From: Anaerolineales bacterium
Lineage (GTDB): Bacteria; Chloroflexota; Anaerolineae; Anaerolineales; UBA4823
DNA: 64,000 bases
Reading direction: 5' to 3'
Assembly: GCA_016935755.1 (NCBI GenBank)
Contig: JAFGQI010000079.1
Location: 1 to 64,000 of the forward strand
The translations under genes were made by a program, and so were the position numbers. Within the stretch, counting starts at the first letter, position 1. Each line of letters opens with the position of its first letter. The notes below the pieces were generated by a model. It did not search any database. It was not told the origin of the DNA and saw only the letters and a list, made by a program, of their open reading frames with translations. This document shows, one piece after another, positions 7,094 through 15,532 of the stretch.

Positions 7094-10000
7094 ATGAAAT
7101 TGATCAAATTTTTTCTACCTATTGTGATCGCTCTTGGCCTGGTGTGGTGGGGAGCTCAGGCTGCCCAGGCAGGACAAACTCCGGCTGGTGATATGAGCCC
7201 TGAGAATGGGATCGTTTCATTTGACCTGGTTGACCCGGACGAAGCGGTCCAGCTGGTGCAGTCGGATCGTGAAAATATCACCCTGGAGCTGCGCCTGCCG
7301 GAGTTTCGCTTTGAGCCGGGATCGGCGGATGGTAGAGCCTGCCAGAAGCTGGTGGTGGATGGTTTCCCCTGGACGGACCAGGCCGGGCAGCCTATGCTGC
7401 CGGTGCATGGAGCTATGCTGGGCGTCCCGCTCGAAAGCGAACCGCAGTTGACTGTGCTGCAAGCTGTTCCTGTGCGGTTAGAAGGGCGCTATGACCTGTG
7501 CCCGCTGGGCCAGCCGGTATACGAGCGGGATGATGATGGTCGCCCGATCTACCAGGGCGAAATTTTCCAGCGTGATCCAGCGGCGTACTCCCAGGATTCC
7601 TTTTCTCCATTGTCCCCCGCCGAAGTGACCCTGACCGGTATGCTGCGCAGCCAGCAAGTAGCTCTGGTGCGCTTCCAGCCCTTCCAGTACAACCCGGTCA
7701 CGGGGGAGCTGCGCTACTTCCGCACCATCCGTGTGCGCCTGGATCTGAACGGTGTTGAGCACCGCGCTGGCATATCGGATGGCTCAATCGTTGATGAAGG
7801 GCCCTTCGAACAGACGCTCAGCCAGGCGCTGTTAAATTATGACACAGCCCGAGATTGGCGCAGGGTTGAGTCTGCCTCGGTGGTCCATTCGGCAAGTAAA
7901 GTGATGGCTGATCCAAGCTATATGATCAAGGTGAACCAGACAGGGATTTACCAGGTTGGCTACGCTGATCTGGTCGCGGCGGGCATTGATCCTGCGACCA
8001 TCGTCACAGGCACCCTGCAGCTCTTCAATCAAGGCAATGAAGCTGCTTTGCTGTGGCTTGGCGATAGCGATGCAGATTTTGAAGCCGGCGAGAGCTTCCT
8101 GTTTTATGGACAAAGCCTGGATCTCAAGTACACCAATGTGAATGCGTATTATCTCACCTGGGGGATCACGAATGGAAAGCGGATGGCGGCTCTGGATGGC
8201 ACATTGAGCGGCTCGGCGGTTGTCCCGGCAGCTTTCCTGAATGTTCAACATGCTGAATCGAACTTCCGCTATGTGTCGGATGCCCCCAATGGCCCCCAGA
8301 AGGATGTCTGGTTTTGGAACAATGTGCGTGCGCTCAGCGCGCCAGCCTCCAGGGAATTTATCACCAGCCTGGCGAATATCTCTAATTCTTCATCTCTGAC
8401 TGCGACGGTAGAAGTGATGATTAAAGGCTATTCGGCGACTTCCACCAATCCAGCCATCCCGGCTTACCAGCATTCGCGCGTATATATCAATAACTTTTCG
8501 ATTGATGACAGTGACGGCTGGGCGCCCACCGCCGATCTATGGTTCACCGCCACGATCTCGCAAACGAAACTGGTGAACGGCAACAATGCCCTCAAGGTTG
8601 AACTGCCGCGGGATGGTACGATTGCCACGAATTACGTCTTTTTCAACTGGTACGAGTTGAAGTATTGGGATACCTATGTTGCCGACAGCGACCCCTTCAT
8701 CTTCGCTGGCGAACTGGATGGCTCGCCCACCACCTGGGAATATCGGGTCACCAAGCTGGCTACGGATCAGCTTGAAGCCTTTGTGATCACCGACCCGCTT
8801 GACCCGCAGGTGGTGACCAATGCCAGCATCGATCTGCTGGGGGATGGCTACCGCTACCGCTTCGAGCACAGCTTTTCCGAACGGCAAGAATATCTGCTGC
8901 AGTCGGTCAGCAAGCGCTTGAAACCGCTGGCGATCGTAGAAGATACTCCCTCAGATCTGAAGGCAACTACCAATAAGGCAAGCTATATCATCATCACCCA
9001 CGGAGATTTTTACACCGCCACGGAACTCCTGGCTGCTTACCGTGATTCTCCGGACTTTCCCGTCATGCGCGTGGATGTGCAGGACATTTACGACGAGTTC
9101 AACCATGGGGTTGTGGATGTGCAGGCGATCCATGATTTCCTGAAACATACCTATGATAACTGGCAGAAGCCAGCGCCTTCCTATGTGCTGCTGGTGGGGG
9201 ATGGTCATTTCGATCCCCGAGACTATTATCTGGTAGGCGAACCCAACTATATCCCGGCGTATCTCGAACAGGTGGATCCTTTCCTGGGGGAGACAGCCAC
9301 CGACAACCGCTTCGTGACGGTCAGCGGGAGTGATGTCCTGCCGGATATGCATATCGGGCGCTTCCCGGTTCAGACCGCTCAGCAAACCACCGATATGATC
9401 AACAAGGTGTTGGCTTATGAAGGCACCCCGGTGGAGACGGGCTGGAATCGGGCAGTGGCTTTTATCGCCGATGACCCGGACGATGCAGGAAATTTCCGCA
9501 TCTATTCCAATGACATAGCCGATTATTACATGGCTGGCTACGATGTGCAGAAGATTTATTATGGAGTGCCTGGCGATCCAGATGCCACCCATACCAGCCA
9601 GGCTGCTGCTCAGGCGGCTATCCTGGCTGCTATCAACAATGGCGCCTTCATTATTCACTATAATGGGCATGCTTCTATCCACGATTGGGCCTCGCCCGTG
9701 CTGTTCTCGAAGAACGATATACCTTCCCTGACCAACATTGGCAAACTGCCTTTCTGGACTCCAATGACCTGCCTGGAGGGTTCGTTTGACTATCCCAGCC
9801 CGCCAGGGATCAACAACTCTTCCCTATCAGAAATGCTGGTGCGCGAGGCGAGTAAGGGCGCTATCGCCAGCTTTGCCCCGACTGGCCTGGGTGTGGCCTC
9901 CGGTCATGAATACCTGGATCATGGTCTGTTCAAAGCGCTGTTCATGCAGGGCGCCAGCCAGGTTGGACCAGCGACCACGGCTTCCAAGCTCTACCTGGCA

Positions 10001-10120
10001 GCCAAATCGGGCGGAGGGCATCTGGATTTGCTGGATACCTATCTGGTGCTGGGTGATCCCGCGGTCAGGCTGCATAAATTGAACGTTTATTACTTGCTCA
10101 GGATTTTGAAGTTCTGGTAG
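7094..10120 (+). CDS. Secreted gingipain-type (C25 family) cysteine peptidase
   Basis: This protein has 1008 residues, with ATG 7094 preceded by GGAGG (7082-7086). A signal peptide is clear (KLIKFF, a hydrophobic core, then an AQA-type cleavage site near residue 26). The N-terminal 300 residues resemble the gingipain pro-region, a middle beta-rich region follows, and the C25 catalytic domain spans about 625-985. The catalytic pair is visible as His859 (HYNGHAS) and Cys893 (PMTCLEGSF). C25 enzymes are secreted caspase-fold proteases. There is no obvious C-terminal sorting domain. It is the last gene before the terminator at 10129-10157 and sits 85 bp after the S26 gene, so it may be co-transcribed with the peptide cassette. 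Its role there is inference only: external processing of the product or a separate nutrient protease. Confidence 0.87.
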   Translation: MKLIKFFLPIVIALGLVWWGAQAAQAGQTPAGDMSPENGIVSFDLVDPDEAVQLVQSDRENITLELRLPEFRFEPGSADGRACQKLVVDGFPWTDQAGQPMLPVHGAMLGVPLESEPQLTVLQAVPVRLEGRYDLCPLGQPVYERDDDGRPIYQGEIFQRDPAAYSQDSFSPLSPAEVTLTGMLRSQQVALVRFQPFQYNPVTGELRYFRTIRVRLDLNGVEHRAGISDGSIVDEGPFEQTLSQALLNYDTARDWRRVESASVVHSASKVMADPSYMIKVNQTGIYQVGYADLVAAGIDPATIVTGTLQLFNQGNEAALLWLGDSDADFEAGESFLFYGQSLDLKYTNVNAYYLTWGITNGKRMAALDGTLSGSAVVPAAFLNVQHAESNFRYVSDAPNGPQKDVWFWNNVRALSAPASREFITSLANISNSSSLTATVEVMIKGYSATSTNPAIPAYQHSRVYINNFSIDDSDGWAPTADLWFTATISQTKLVNGNNALKVELPRDGTIATNYVFFNWYELKYWDTYVADSDPFIFAGELDGSPTTWEYRVTKLATDQLEAFVITDPLDPQVVTNASIDLLGDGYRYRFEHSFSERQEYLLQSVSKRLKPLAIVEDTPSDLKATTNKASYIIITHGDFYTATELLAAYRDSPDFPVMRVDVQDIYDEFNHGVVDVQAIHDFLKHTYDNWQKPAPSYVLLVGDGHFDPRDYYLVGEPNYIPAYLEQVDPFLGETATDNRFVTVSGSDVLPDMHIGRFPVQTAQQTTDMINKVLAYEGTPVETGWNRAVAFIADDPDDAGNFRIYSNDIADYYMAGYDVQKIYYGVPGDPDATHTSQAAAQAAILAAINNGAFIIHYNGHASIHDWASPVLFSKNDIPSLTNIGKLPFWTPMTCLEGSFDYPSPPGINNSSLSEMLVREASKGAIASFAPTGLGVASGHEYLDHGLFKALFMQGASQVGPATTASKLYLAAKSGGGHLDLLDTYLVLGDPAVRLHKLNVYYLLRILKFW

Positions 10121-10128
10121 TAAATCAA

Positions 10129-10157
10129 GAGCGGGTGCGCCAGCCCCCGCTCTTTTT
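10129..10157. terminator. Rho-independent terminator between convergent genes
   Basis: Inverted repeat GAGCGGG (10129-10135) / CCCGCTC (10146-10152) is followed by TTTTT on the plus strand, 9 bp after the C25 peptidase stop. It ends the plus-strand cassette; the selB stop codon overlaps its T-tract. Confidence 0.8.
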
Positions 10158-12090
10158 ATATTTTCAGCCGGCGGACATCTCCATCGCGGATAGTCACGCC
10201 GATTGCGTCCAGATGTTCGAGCAAAGCCAGGATATAGCGGCGGCTGGTGTTGAAATGGTCGCGCACCTGGGCCACGCTCAGTGTGCCCTGCTGCTGCATC
10301 AGGCGGCGCACATCTGCCAGCATATGCTCGTAATCTTCTTTACGAAAGACCACATCCGGCGCTACCGCCACCAGGTGGTCCAATTCCAACGTGGCAGCTG
10401 CCAGTTCCTCGCTGCCCAGTTCCTCCTGGCATTCCTTGTATGAGGGAGGTGCGTAGGGGGCGGCTGCAAAGCGTTTCAGCAGTCTGTCCAGGCTGTTCTG
10501 CTGCTGAGGGGTGAGCTGGATGGTATGCCCGGAGCGCAAGACAAGCGGGCCATTCTCCTGCACCTCTCCGCTGGCGACCAGCTGGCGCAAAGCAGCGTTG
10601 AACAGGCGCGGCGAGAAACGGGTGAACTCTTTTAAGCGGCTCTTCAGTTCTTCCCGAGAAATGCCGCGCCGCAGAGGGTAAGCGCGGTGGTAGCTTTCTA
10701 CTTCATGCAGCATACGAGCTGAGATTTGTTCCCACAGCCCTTTGCTGATCACCAGATCGTCTGGCGCAAAGGCCCCAGCGGATCGGGATGCGTCCCCCTC
10801 AAGGTTTAGCAGCTGTCCCAACTCGCCCAGCTCTTGCACGGCCTGGCGGGCATATTCTGCTTCCAGGTTCGAGCGAGCGATGATATCTTTCAGCGGAGCT
10901 GCGCCCAGGGCCAGTAGCGCCTGCAGCAGGATATCTCCGGGGGTGCCTTGCGAGAGAGCCGCCAGCCGCTCCAGAGTCGCTTGCGAGAAGCGCTTGTGTC
11001 GTCTATCAGGGTGGGGATCCACCACCTTGCCACCCCCCAGGGTTTCTCCTGGAGATGGACGGCGCAAGATGTAATGATCGCCGCGCACCGCGATGACTGG
11101 CTGGTTAAGTTCTAATTGCAGCCAGCCGCTCTCTCCGGGGAACAGTTCTTCACTGCCCAGCAGGCGCAGTCGGGCAACCACCTCTGCTGCGCCGATGAAC
11201 AGTTTCACCTCGGTGTTATGCTGCAGTGGCTGGATGATATCTGGCAGCAGACGAAAACGCACATCCAGGCGCTGGGTGGCGAGATAATCGCCGCTGTGCG
11301 CGACCACATCCCCGCGCGTTATCTGATCCAGCGATAAGCCGGAGATGTTCACTGCCGTCCGGCTGCCAGGCACAGCCACCTGTTCCTTCTGTTTATGGGT
11401 TTGCAGGCCGCGAATGCGCCCACGTAAGCCCTTGGGCAGGATTTCAATCTCTTCGCCTACTCGCAGGCTGCCGTCGCTGAGCGTTCCGGTGACCACGCTG
11501 CCGAAGCCAGCAATGGTGAAGGCGCGGTCGATGGGCAGTCGTGGACGGTTCAGGTCCGGTCGGGGCGGCCTCTCTGCCAGGACTGCGCCCAGGACAGATT
11601 TTAGCTCTGCCAGGCCTGCTCCTGTGCGGGCGGAGACTCGCACGATGGGAGCATTTTCCAGGACTGTACCTGCCAGAACCTGGCGCAGATCATTTTCCAC
11701 CAGTTCCAGCCAGTCGACATCATCGATCAGGTCTACCTTGGTCAGCGCTACCACCCCGCCCTGGATCTGCAGGATATCCAGGATCGCCAGATGCTCACGG
11801 GTTTGGGGCATCACGCCTTCATCGGCAGCCACCACAAACAGGGCTGCATCAATACCTCCTACTCCAGCAAGCATATTCTCAATGAAATCGCGGTGCCCTG
11901 GCACATCTACGATGCCCACCTCTTCTTCGTTCCCTTGTGGGGATGGCAGGCTCAACCAGGCAAAACCCAGGTCGATGGTCATCTCCCGCTCTTGCTCTTC
12001 CTTCAATCGGTCGGGATGGATGCCGGTCAGGGCTTCCACCAGGGTGGACTTGCCATGATCTACATGACCTGCGGTTCCAATTACACGCAT
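10156..12090 (-). CDS. selB: Selenocysteine-specific elongation factor SelB
   Basis: This 644-residue protein opens with the GTPase P-loop GHVDHGKS (residues 8-15) and continues with the DVPGHRDFI switch-II region and the TKVDLID base-recognition block, followed by EF-Tu-like beta domains (about 170-345). The C-terminal 290 residues form the winged-helix repeats of SelB, which bind the SECIS hairpin. Length is normal for SelB (about 610-650). It delivers Sec-tRNA to UGA codons at the ribosome. No selA, selD, selC tRNA or obvious selenoprotein is in this window, so the rest of the pathway must be elsewhere. The stop codon overlaps the convergent terminator. Start is ATG 12090. Confidence 0.95.
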   Translation of the reverse strand: MRVIGTAGHVDHGKSTLVEALTGIHPDRLKEEQEREMTIDLGFAWLSLPSPQGNEEEVGIVDVPGHRDFIENMLAGVGGIDAALFVVAADEGVMPQTREHLAILDILQIQGGVVALTKVDLIDDVDWLELVENDLRQVLAGTVLENAPIVRVSARTGAGLAELKSVLGAVLAERPPRPDLNRPRLPIDRAFTIAGFGSVVTGTLSDGSLRVGEEIEILPKGLRGRIRGLQTHKQKEQVAVPGSRTAVNISGLSLDQITRGDVVAHSGDYLATQRLDVRFRLLPDIIQPLQHNTEVKLFIGAAEVVARLRLLGSEELFPGESGWLQLELNQPVIAVRGDHYILRRPSPGETLGGGKVVDPHPDRRHKRFSQATLERLAALSQGTPGDILLQALLALGAAPLKDIIARSNLEAEYARQAVQELGELGQLLNLEGDASRSAGAFAPDDLVISKGLWEQISARMLHEVESYHRAYPLRRGISREELKSRLKEFTRFSPRLFNAALRQLVASGEVQENGPLVLRSGHTIQLTPQQQNSLDRLLKRFAAAPYAPPSYKECQEELGSEELAAATLELDHLVAVAPDVVFRKEDYEHMLADVRRLMQQQGTLSVAQVRDHFNTSRRYILALLEHLDAIGVTIRDGDVRRLKI

Positions 12091-12154
12091 TTGTGATTCC
12101 CTCAGCCGGTGTAGGCTAACCTTACACTGTTTCTACAAACCATGACGGGCTATA

Positions 12155-13333
12155 TCAACGGGCGCGTCCGAGGCTTCTTTCGTAAGCTGCCACCCACTCA
12201 TGGGCCATTGCCAGGAGAGATTGCAGGCGTTTGCCATCTAACTCACTGACCTGCCCCAGCAGATCCTGGATCTCCTGCATGGTGTCCTCAAGCTCGGTGA
12301 CCTTTTCAGACAGGCGCTCATAAAAACGCTGACTCTCCCCACGCTGTTCTTCCATGGTGAGGGTGTAATTTGTCCAGCGTTTCTGGTCATCCGCTTTGAA
12401 GGTGACCCATTCCTGGCGGAAGCGCTCTTCCGATAACCGCTGAATTTCGGTAATTTCGTTAATCCGGCGCTCAATTTTCTGATTCAGCTCATCCACCTGC
12501 TGTTGGGAACGTTTAACCAGACGGTGAGTATTTTCCAGAGTCTGGATAGAGGTTTCTACATCGGTGGTCTGCGTTTCGATGATTTGGAAGCGATTTTGCC
12601 ACTCTTTCCACAACTTCTCACGCTCGACTTCGCGCAAGGCCTGGGTCTCCAGGAAGTTGGACATGGCTTCGCGGCGCTCGGTTTCGATGACTGCCATTTC
12701 GTTCACCCTTGTTTCCAGCTTTTTCAAAGTGGCAGTAGCCATTTCCACCTTGCTGCGTTGATCGTCAAGGCGTTTGCGCATGGCGCTGACCTCGCCTTGC
12801 AGATCGGTGAGACGTTTGGCATCTTGACGGCGACCATCATCTATCAGCCGGATGGTGCGGGTGTATTCCTCTTCACTGCGGCGGATAGTTTCCATGCGGG
12901 TGCGAACCTCATCGATGGCGCGCCCCAGGCGGCTTTCCTCATCGATCCGCGCCTGCATGCCGCGTCGCAATTCAGTAAGCACTTCCAACTCTTTGCGCAT
13001 TTCTGCGATGGAGGTTTCTAATGCGCGCAGTTCTAGGCGGCGGGCTTTTTCCAACTCTTCCTCGCGCTTACGCGCTTGTTTCTGGATATCTTCGCCCTGC
13101 TGCTTCATCTCCACCCGCACCTGCATGATTTCCTCGGTAAACCCTTCTGCATGGGCAAGCTGTGCTCTGAGATGGGTAATTTCGCTCGCCTGATCTTTCG
13201 ATTGCTGCAAGAGGGGCGTCAGCATGGCTTCTAGCGCCGCCAGCTGTTTTTCCAATAATCCGATGCGGTCTTTATCTTTCCGCCGTTCGTCATCTAACCA
13301 GTCAACTTGCTTCTGGATCTGCTCCAGTTCCAT
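12155..13333 (-). CDS. Long coiled-coil protein of unknown function
   Basis: This 392-residue protein starts at ATG 13333 behind AAGGAGA. Nearly the whole chain is a predicted coiled coil: dense Lys/Arg/Glu/Gln heptads from the start (QIQKQVDWLDDERRKDKDR) to about residue 360, then a short C-terminal part with LLAMAHEWVAAYERSLGR. There is no signal peptide, membrane segment or enzymatic motif. It resembles structural or scaffold coiled-coil proteins but I do not recognise a named family. It lies between selB and the NuoN-like gene; a very strong palindrome (13361-13399) sits just before its ribosome-binding site, so its expression is probably separate from the membrane genes upstream. Confidence 0.75.
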   Translation of the reverse strand: MELEQIQKQVDWLDDERRKDKDRIGLLEKQLAALEAMLTPLLQQSKDQASEITHLRAQLAHAEGFTEEIMQVRVEMKQQGEDIQKQARKREEELEKARRLELRALETSIAEMRKELEVLTELRRGMQARIDEESRLGRAIDEVRTRMETIRRSEEEYTRTIRLIDDGRRQDAKRLTDLQGEVSAMRKRLDDQRSKVEMATATLKKLETRVNEMAVIETERREAMSNFLETQALREVEREKLWKEWQNRFQIIETQTTDVETSIQTLENTHRLVKRSQQQVDELNQKIERRINEITEIQRLSEERFRQEWVTFKADDQKRWTNYTLTMEEQRGESQRFYERLSEKVTELEDTMQEIQDLLGQVSELDGKRLQSLLAMAHEWVAAYERSLGRAR

Positions 13334-13360
13334 GGGAAATCTCCTTCTTCAGGGGAACTT

Positions 13361-13399
13361 GGGGGTGTTTGGGCGGGCCTGGCCCGCCCAAACACCCCC
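13361..13399. repeat. 39-bp near-perfect palindrome in the leader of the coiled-coil gene
   Basis: The 19-bp arms at 13361-13379 and 13381-13399 are exact reverse complements around a single T (13380). The arms are G-rich on one side (five Gs, TGTTT, GGGCGGGCC). It lies about 27 bp upstream of the coiled-coil start. No T-tract follows on either strand, so it is not a standard intrinsic terminator. It could form a very stable RNA hairpin near the ribosome-binding site or be a DNA-protein site. Confidence 0.85.
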
Positions 13400-13499
13400 A
13401 TCCACCCACTAACTGCGTAAGTCCTATGATTATTATCGCGATTATAGCATGGCTGTAGGGACATCTATAGCTGGTTTGTGGGCTGGATTGATTGAAAAT

Positions 13500-14921
13500 T
13501 CACGGGGAAAATCCCTGCCCCAGGGAAGACATCATGGGGATAAACCATTGTGGGAATAAACCCAGGATCAGCAGCATGGCTGCTCCCAGGATCATCAGCA
13601 TTGCTGGGGCCGCTGGTTCGTTTATCTTCCATGATGGCTCATCGAGGCCGGTGAACAGCACTGCCATGGTGCGCAGCCCGGCAGCGAATAACATCGCGCA
13701 TCCGAATAAGGACAGGATTGCGGCGCTGAGCGATTCGTCGATCAGCGCAGACCACAAGGCCACATTGCCTGGAAAGTTCGCCAGGAGCGGCAGGCCAGCC
13801 AGGGAGAATATCGCCAGCAGCAGGCAGCCGGCTGTGACGGGCAGGCGATGAGCCAGGCCTTGTACCTGGCGGTAGAGCGGATCAACACCCTGGAGGTGGT
13901 CTCGCAATATGCTGAGCGCCAGAGCCCATACGGCGATGCCAATCCCCTGTGGCAGCAGCTGCGCGAAGAAAATCCTCAGTCCAGGCGATCCGGGTTGATC
14001 CGAGAAGCCCAGGCTGACTGCCAGCAGGGCCATGCCAATTTGCGTCAGTATGGCAAAGCCGAAAATGCGCCCCAGGTGTCTTTCGAAAGCTGCCCATAGG
14101 CCAGAGATGACTACCATGAGAATCCCCGACCAACGCAGAGCGTTGGAGAGCAGGCGCAGATCGGTAATATCAACCAGTTGGTTCAGGTAATCCAGGCCGA
14201 CAAAGGAAACTGCAGTTGGGATGACAAAAAAAACGAAGGCAGTTGCATATGGTGGAGCTTCCTCAGCCAACATGGGCACCCAGGTATGGAATGGGAAAAT
14301 GCCTGCCAGCAAGGCTACCCCCAGACCAAAGAGCAGGGTGGTGAGCAAGGTCAGATTGGCTTTTTCCGGGTCAGTTTGCACCACGCCAAGCAGCCAATTG
14401 GCAAACAGGATGAAACAAACTCCCATGGTTTGAAACGAAATAAAGCGGATAACACCGTGGGCGATGGGTTTCCCAGGTGGAGCGAGCAGAGGTATGCTGA
14501 CGATGGCAACAATTTGGATGATTAACACAGCATATAGGATGGGCTGGACAGCCAGGGCTGCGGTTAGCAGGGCTGCTATGGCAACACCCAGAGGTATGAA
14601 AAGCCGGTCTACTCTGGCCGCGTACCCCCCACCAAACCAGAGACCCACACCCAGGTAAATCAGGATCACAAGTGGCCGAGTGGTTTCATCCAGGGTGAAC
14701 TGTCGCCCGAAGAAGATCATTGAGGCGCCAATTTTGAATGAGGCTGAGCCAGGCAAACCGAGAGAGACAGGTTCGTTGATCGGAAGCAGCCAGGCCAGCA
14801 GCGCCAGACCCAATACCAGGATGATCCCACTGGTGTGAACTAACCGTTCTCTGCGCCGTAAAAGGTACAGGATCAACGCCGCCAGCGATGGCAGTATGAT
14901 CCAAATAATCGGCGAGTTCAT
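13500..14921 (-). CDS. NuoN/MrpD-like membrane protein (degenerate proton-antiporter family)
   Basis: This is a 473-residue protein with about 14 hydrophobic helices, of the Proton_antipo_M family (complex I NuoL/M/N, Mrp antiporters, hydrogenase-linked subunits). The family signature is seen as GIFPFHTWVPMLAEEAPP (207-224). By eye, the pumping Lys that precedes this motif by five residues in NuoM/NuoN is Leu205 here, and the helix-5 Glu is not evident, so proton transport may be lost or changed. ATG 14921 overlaps the stop of the preceding gene by 4 bp (ATGA), giving translational coupling. It is the last of three related membrane genes on the minus strand; no peripheral NADH-dehydrogenase or hydrogenase subunits accompany them. 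Confidence 0.78.
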   Translation of the reverse strand: MNSPIIWIILPSLAALILYLLRRRERLVHTSGIILVLGLALLAWLLPINEPVSLGLPGSASFKIGASMIFFGRQFTLDETTRPLVILIYLGVGLWFGGGYAARVDRLFIPLGVAIAALLTAALAVQPILYAVLIIQIVAIVSIPLLAPPGKPIAHGVIRFISFQTMGVCFILFANWLLGVVQTDPEKANLTLLTTLLFGLGVALLAGIFPFHTWVPMLAEEAPPYATAFVFFVIPTAVSFVGLDYLNQLVDITDLRLLSNALRWSGILMVVISGLWAAFERHLGRIFGFAILTQIGMALLAVSLGFSDQPGSPGLRIFFAQLLPQGIGIAVWALALSILRDHLQGVDPLYRQVQGLAHRLPVTAGCLLLAIFSLAGLPLLANFPGNVALWSALIDESLSAAILSLFGCAMLFAAGLRTMAVLFTGLDEPSWKINEPAAPAMLMILGAAMLLILGLFPQWFIPMMSSLGQGFSP

Positions 14922-15508
14922 TCATCCTCCTCTGCATAAGGCATCACCAACAAGTAAGCCCCAGCCAGTGCCAGAAGCAGCGTGATCCCTGCCAGGAGTC
15001 CAGCCAAAAGGGCCGAGATTTCCAGGCTGGAGTAGAGGATTTCGAAGCCTGAAAGAACGGTGAGCAACCCCAGGATAGAGGGAAAGGGGGATGCATTGAA
15101 GCCCAGTTTTAAAAGACCCAACCCAAGCAGCGCCAGCGCCCCCCAGGCGTGAGCGGCAGTGATGGATGGGATCAACTGTAATGCTGCAGGAATATTGGAA
15201 ACCAGCGCCAATCCGATGAGCACGGCTCCCAGGAGGTAGAAAAGGCGACCCAGGCTGGGGTGGGCTTTATCATACGAGCGGCTGAATGAGATATGGAGTT
15301 CAGGCACGCTGAGAATCCCCATGCCCATAATCGCTCCAGCGATCCACCCGGCGATCAGCATGGATACTGCCAAACCCGGAGGCCAGCTTGCGGATACGAA
15401 TAAAAATGCGCCGATATACTGGATGGATAACAACGCGATGCTGATGCGCCAGTCATGTGTCACCAGTAAACCCAGGGCTGTGATCGTAACCAGGCCTGCA
15501 GCAAACAC
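14918..15508 (-). CDS. Small multi-helix membrane protein of the antiporter-like module
   Basis: This 196-residue protein has about five to six hydrophobic helices and an acidic C-terminus (AEEDE). The start is GTG 15508 with only a weak ribosome-binding site, so a slightly later start is possible. It overlaps the NuoN-like gene by 4 bp and follows the NuoL-like gene by 24 bp. Position and size recall HyfE or MrpC/NuoK-type subunits that pair with the large antiporter-like proteins, but I see no diagnostic motif, so this is inferred mostly from context. It presumably forms a membrane complex with its two neighbours. Confidence 0.6.
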   Translation of the reverse strand: MFAAGLVTITALGLLVTHDWRISIALLSIQYIGAFLFVSASWPPGLAVSMLIAGWIAGAIMGMGILSVPELHISFSRSYDKAHPSLGRLFYLLGAVLIGLALVSNIPAALQLIPSITAAHAWGALALLGLGLLKLGFNASPFPSILGLLTVLSGFEILYSSLEISALLAGLLAGITLLLALAGAYLLVMPYAEEDE

Positions 15509-15532
15509 GTCTAAGAACTGTAGTTCGATAGC

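Noticed and set aside
11345-12058. 237-residue frame opposite selB
   Set aside because: Ser/Arg/Thr-rich shadow of a clearly conserved gene on the other strand.
10156-12090. Possible UGA-recoded selenoprotein near selB
   Set aside because: I found no gene in the window whose conserved protein continues past an in-frame TGA.
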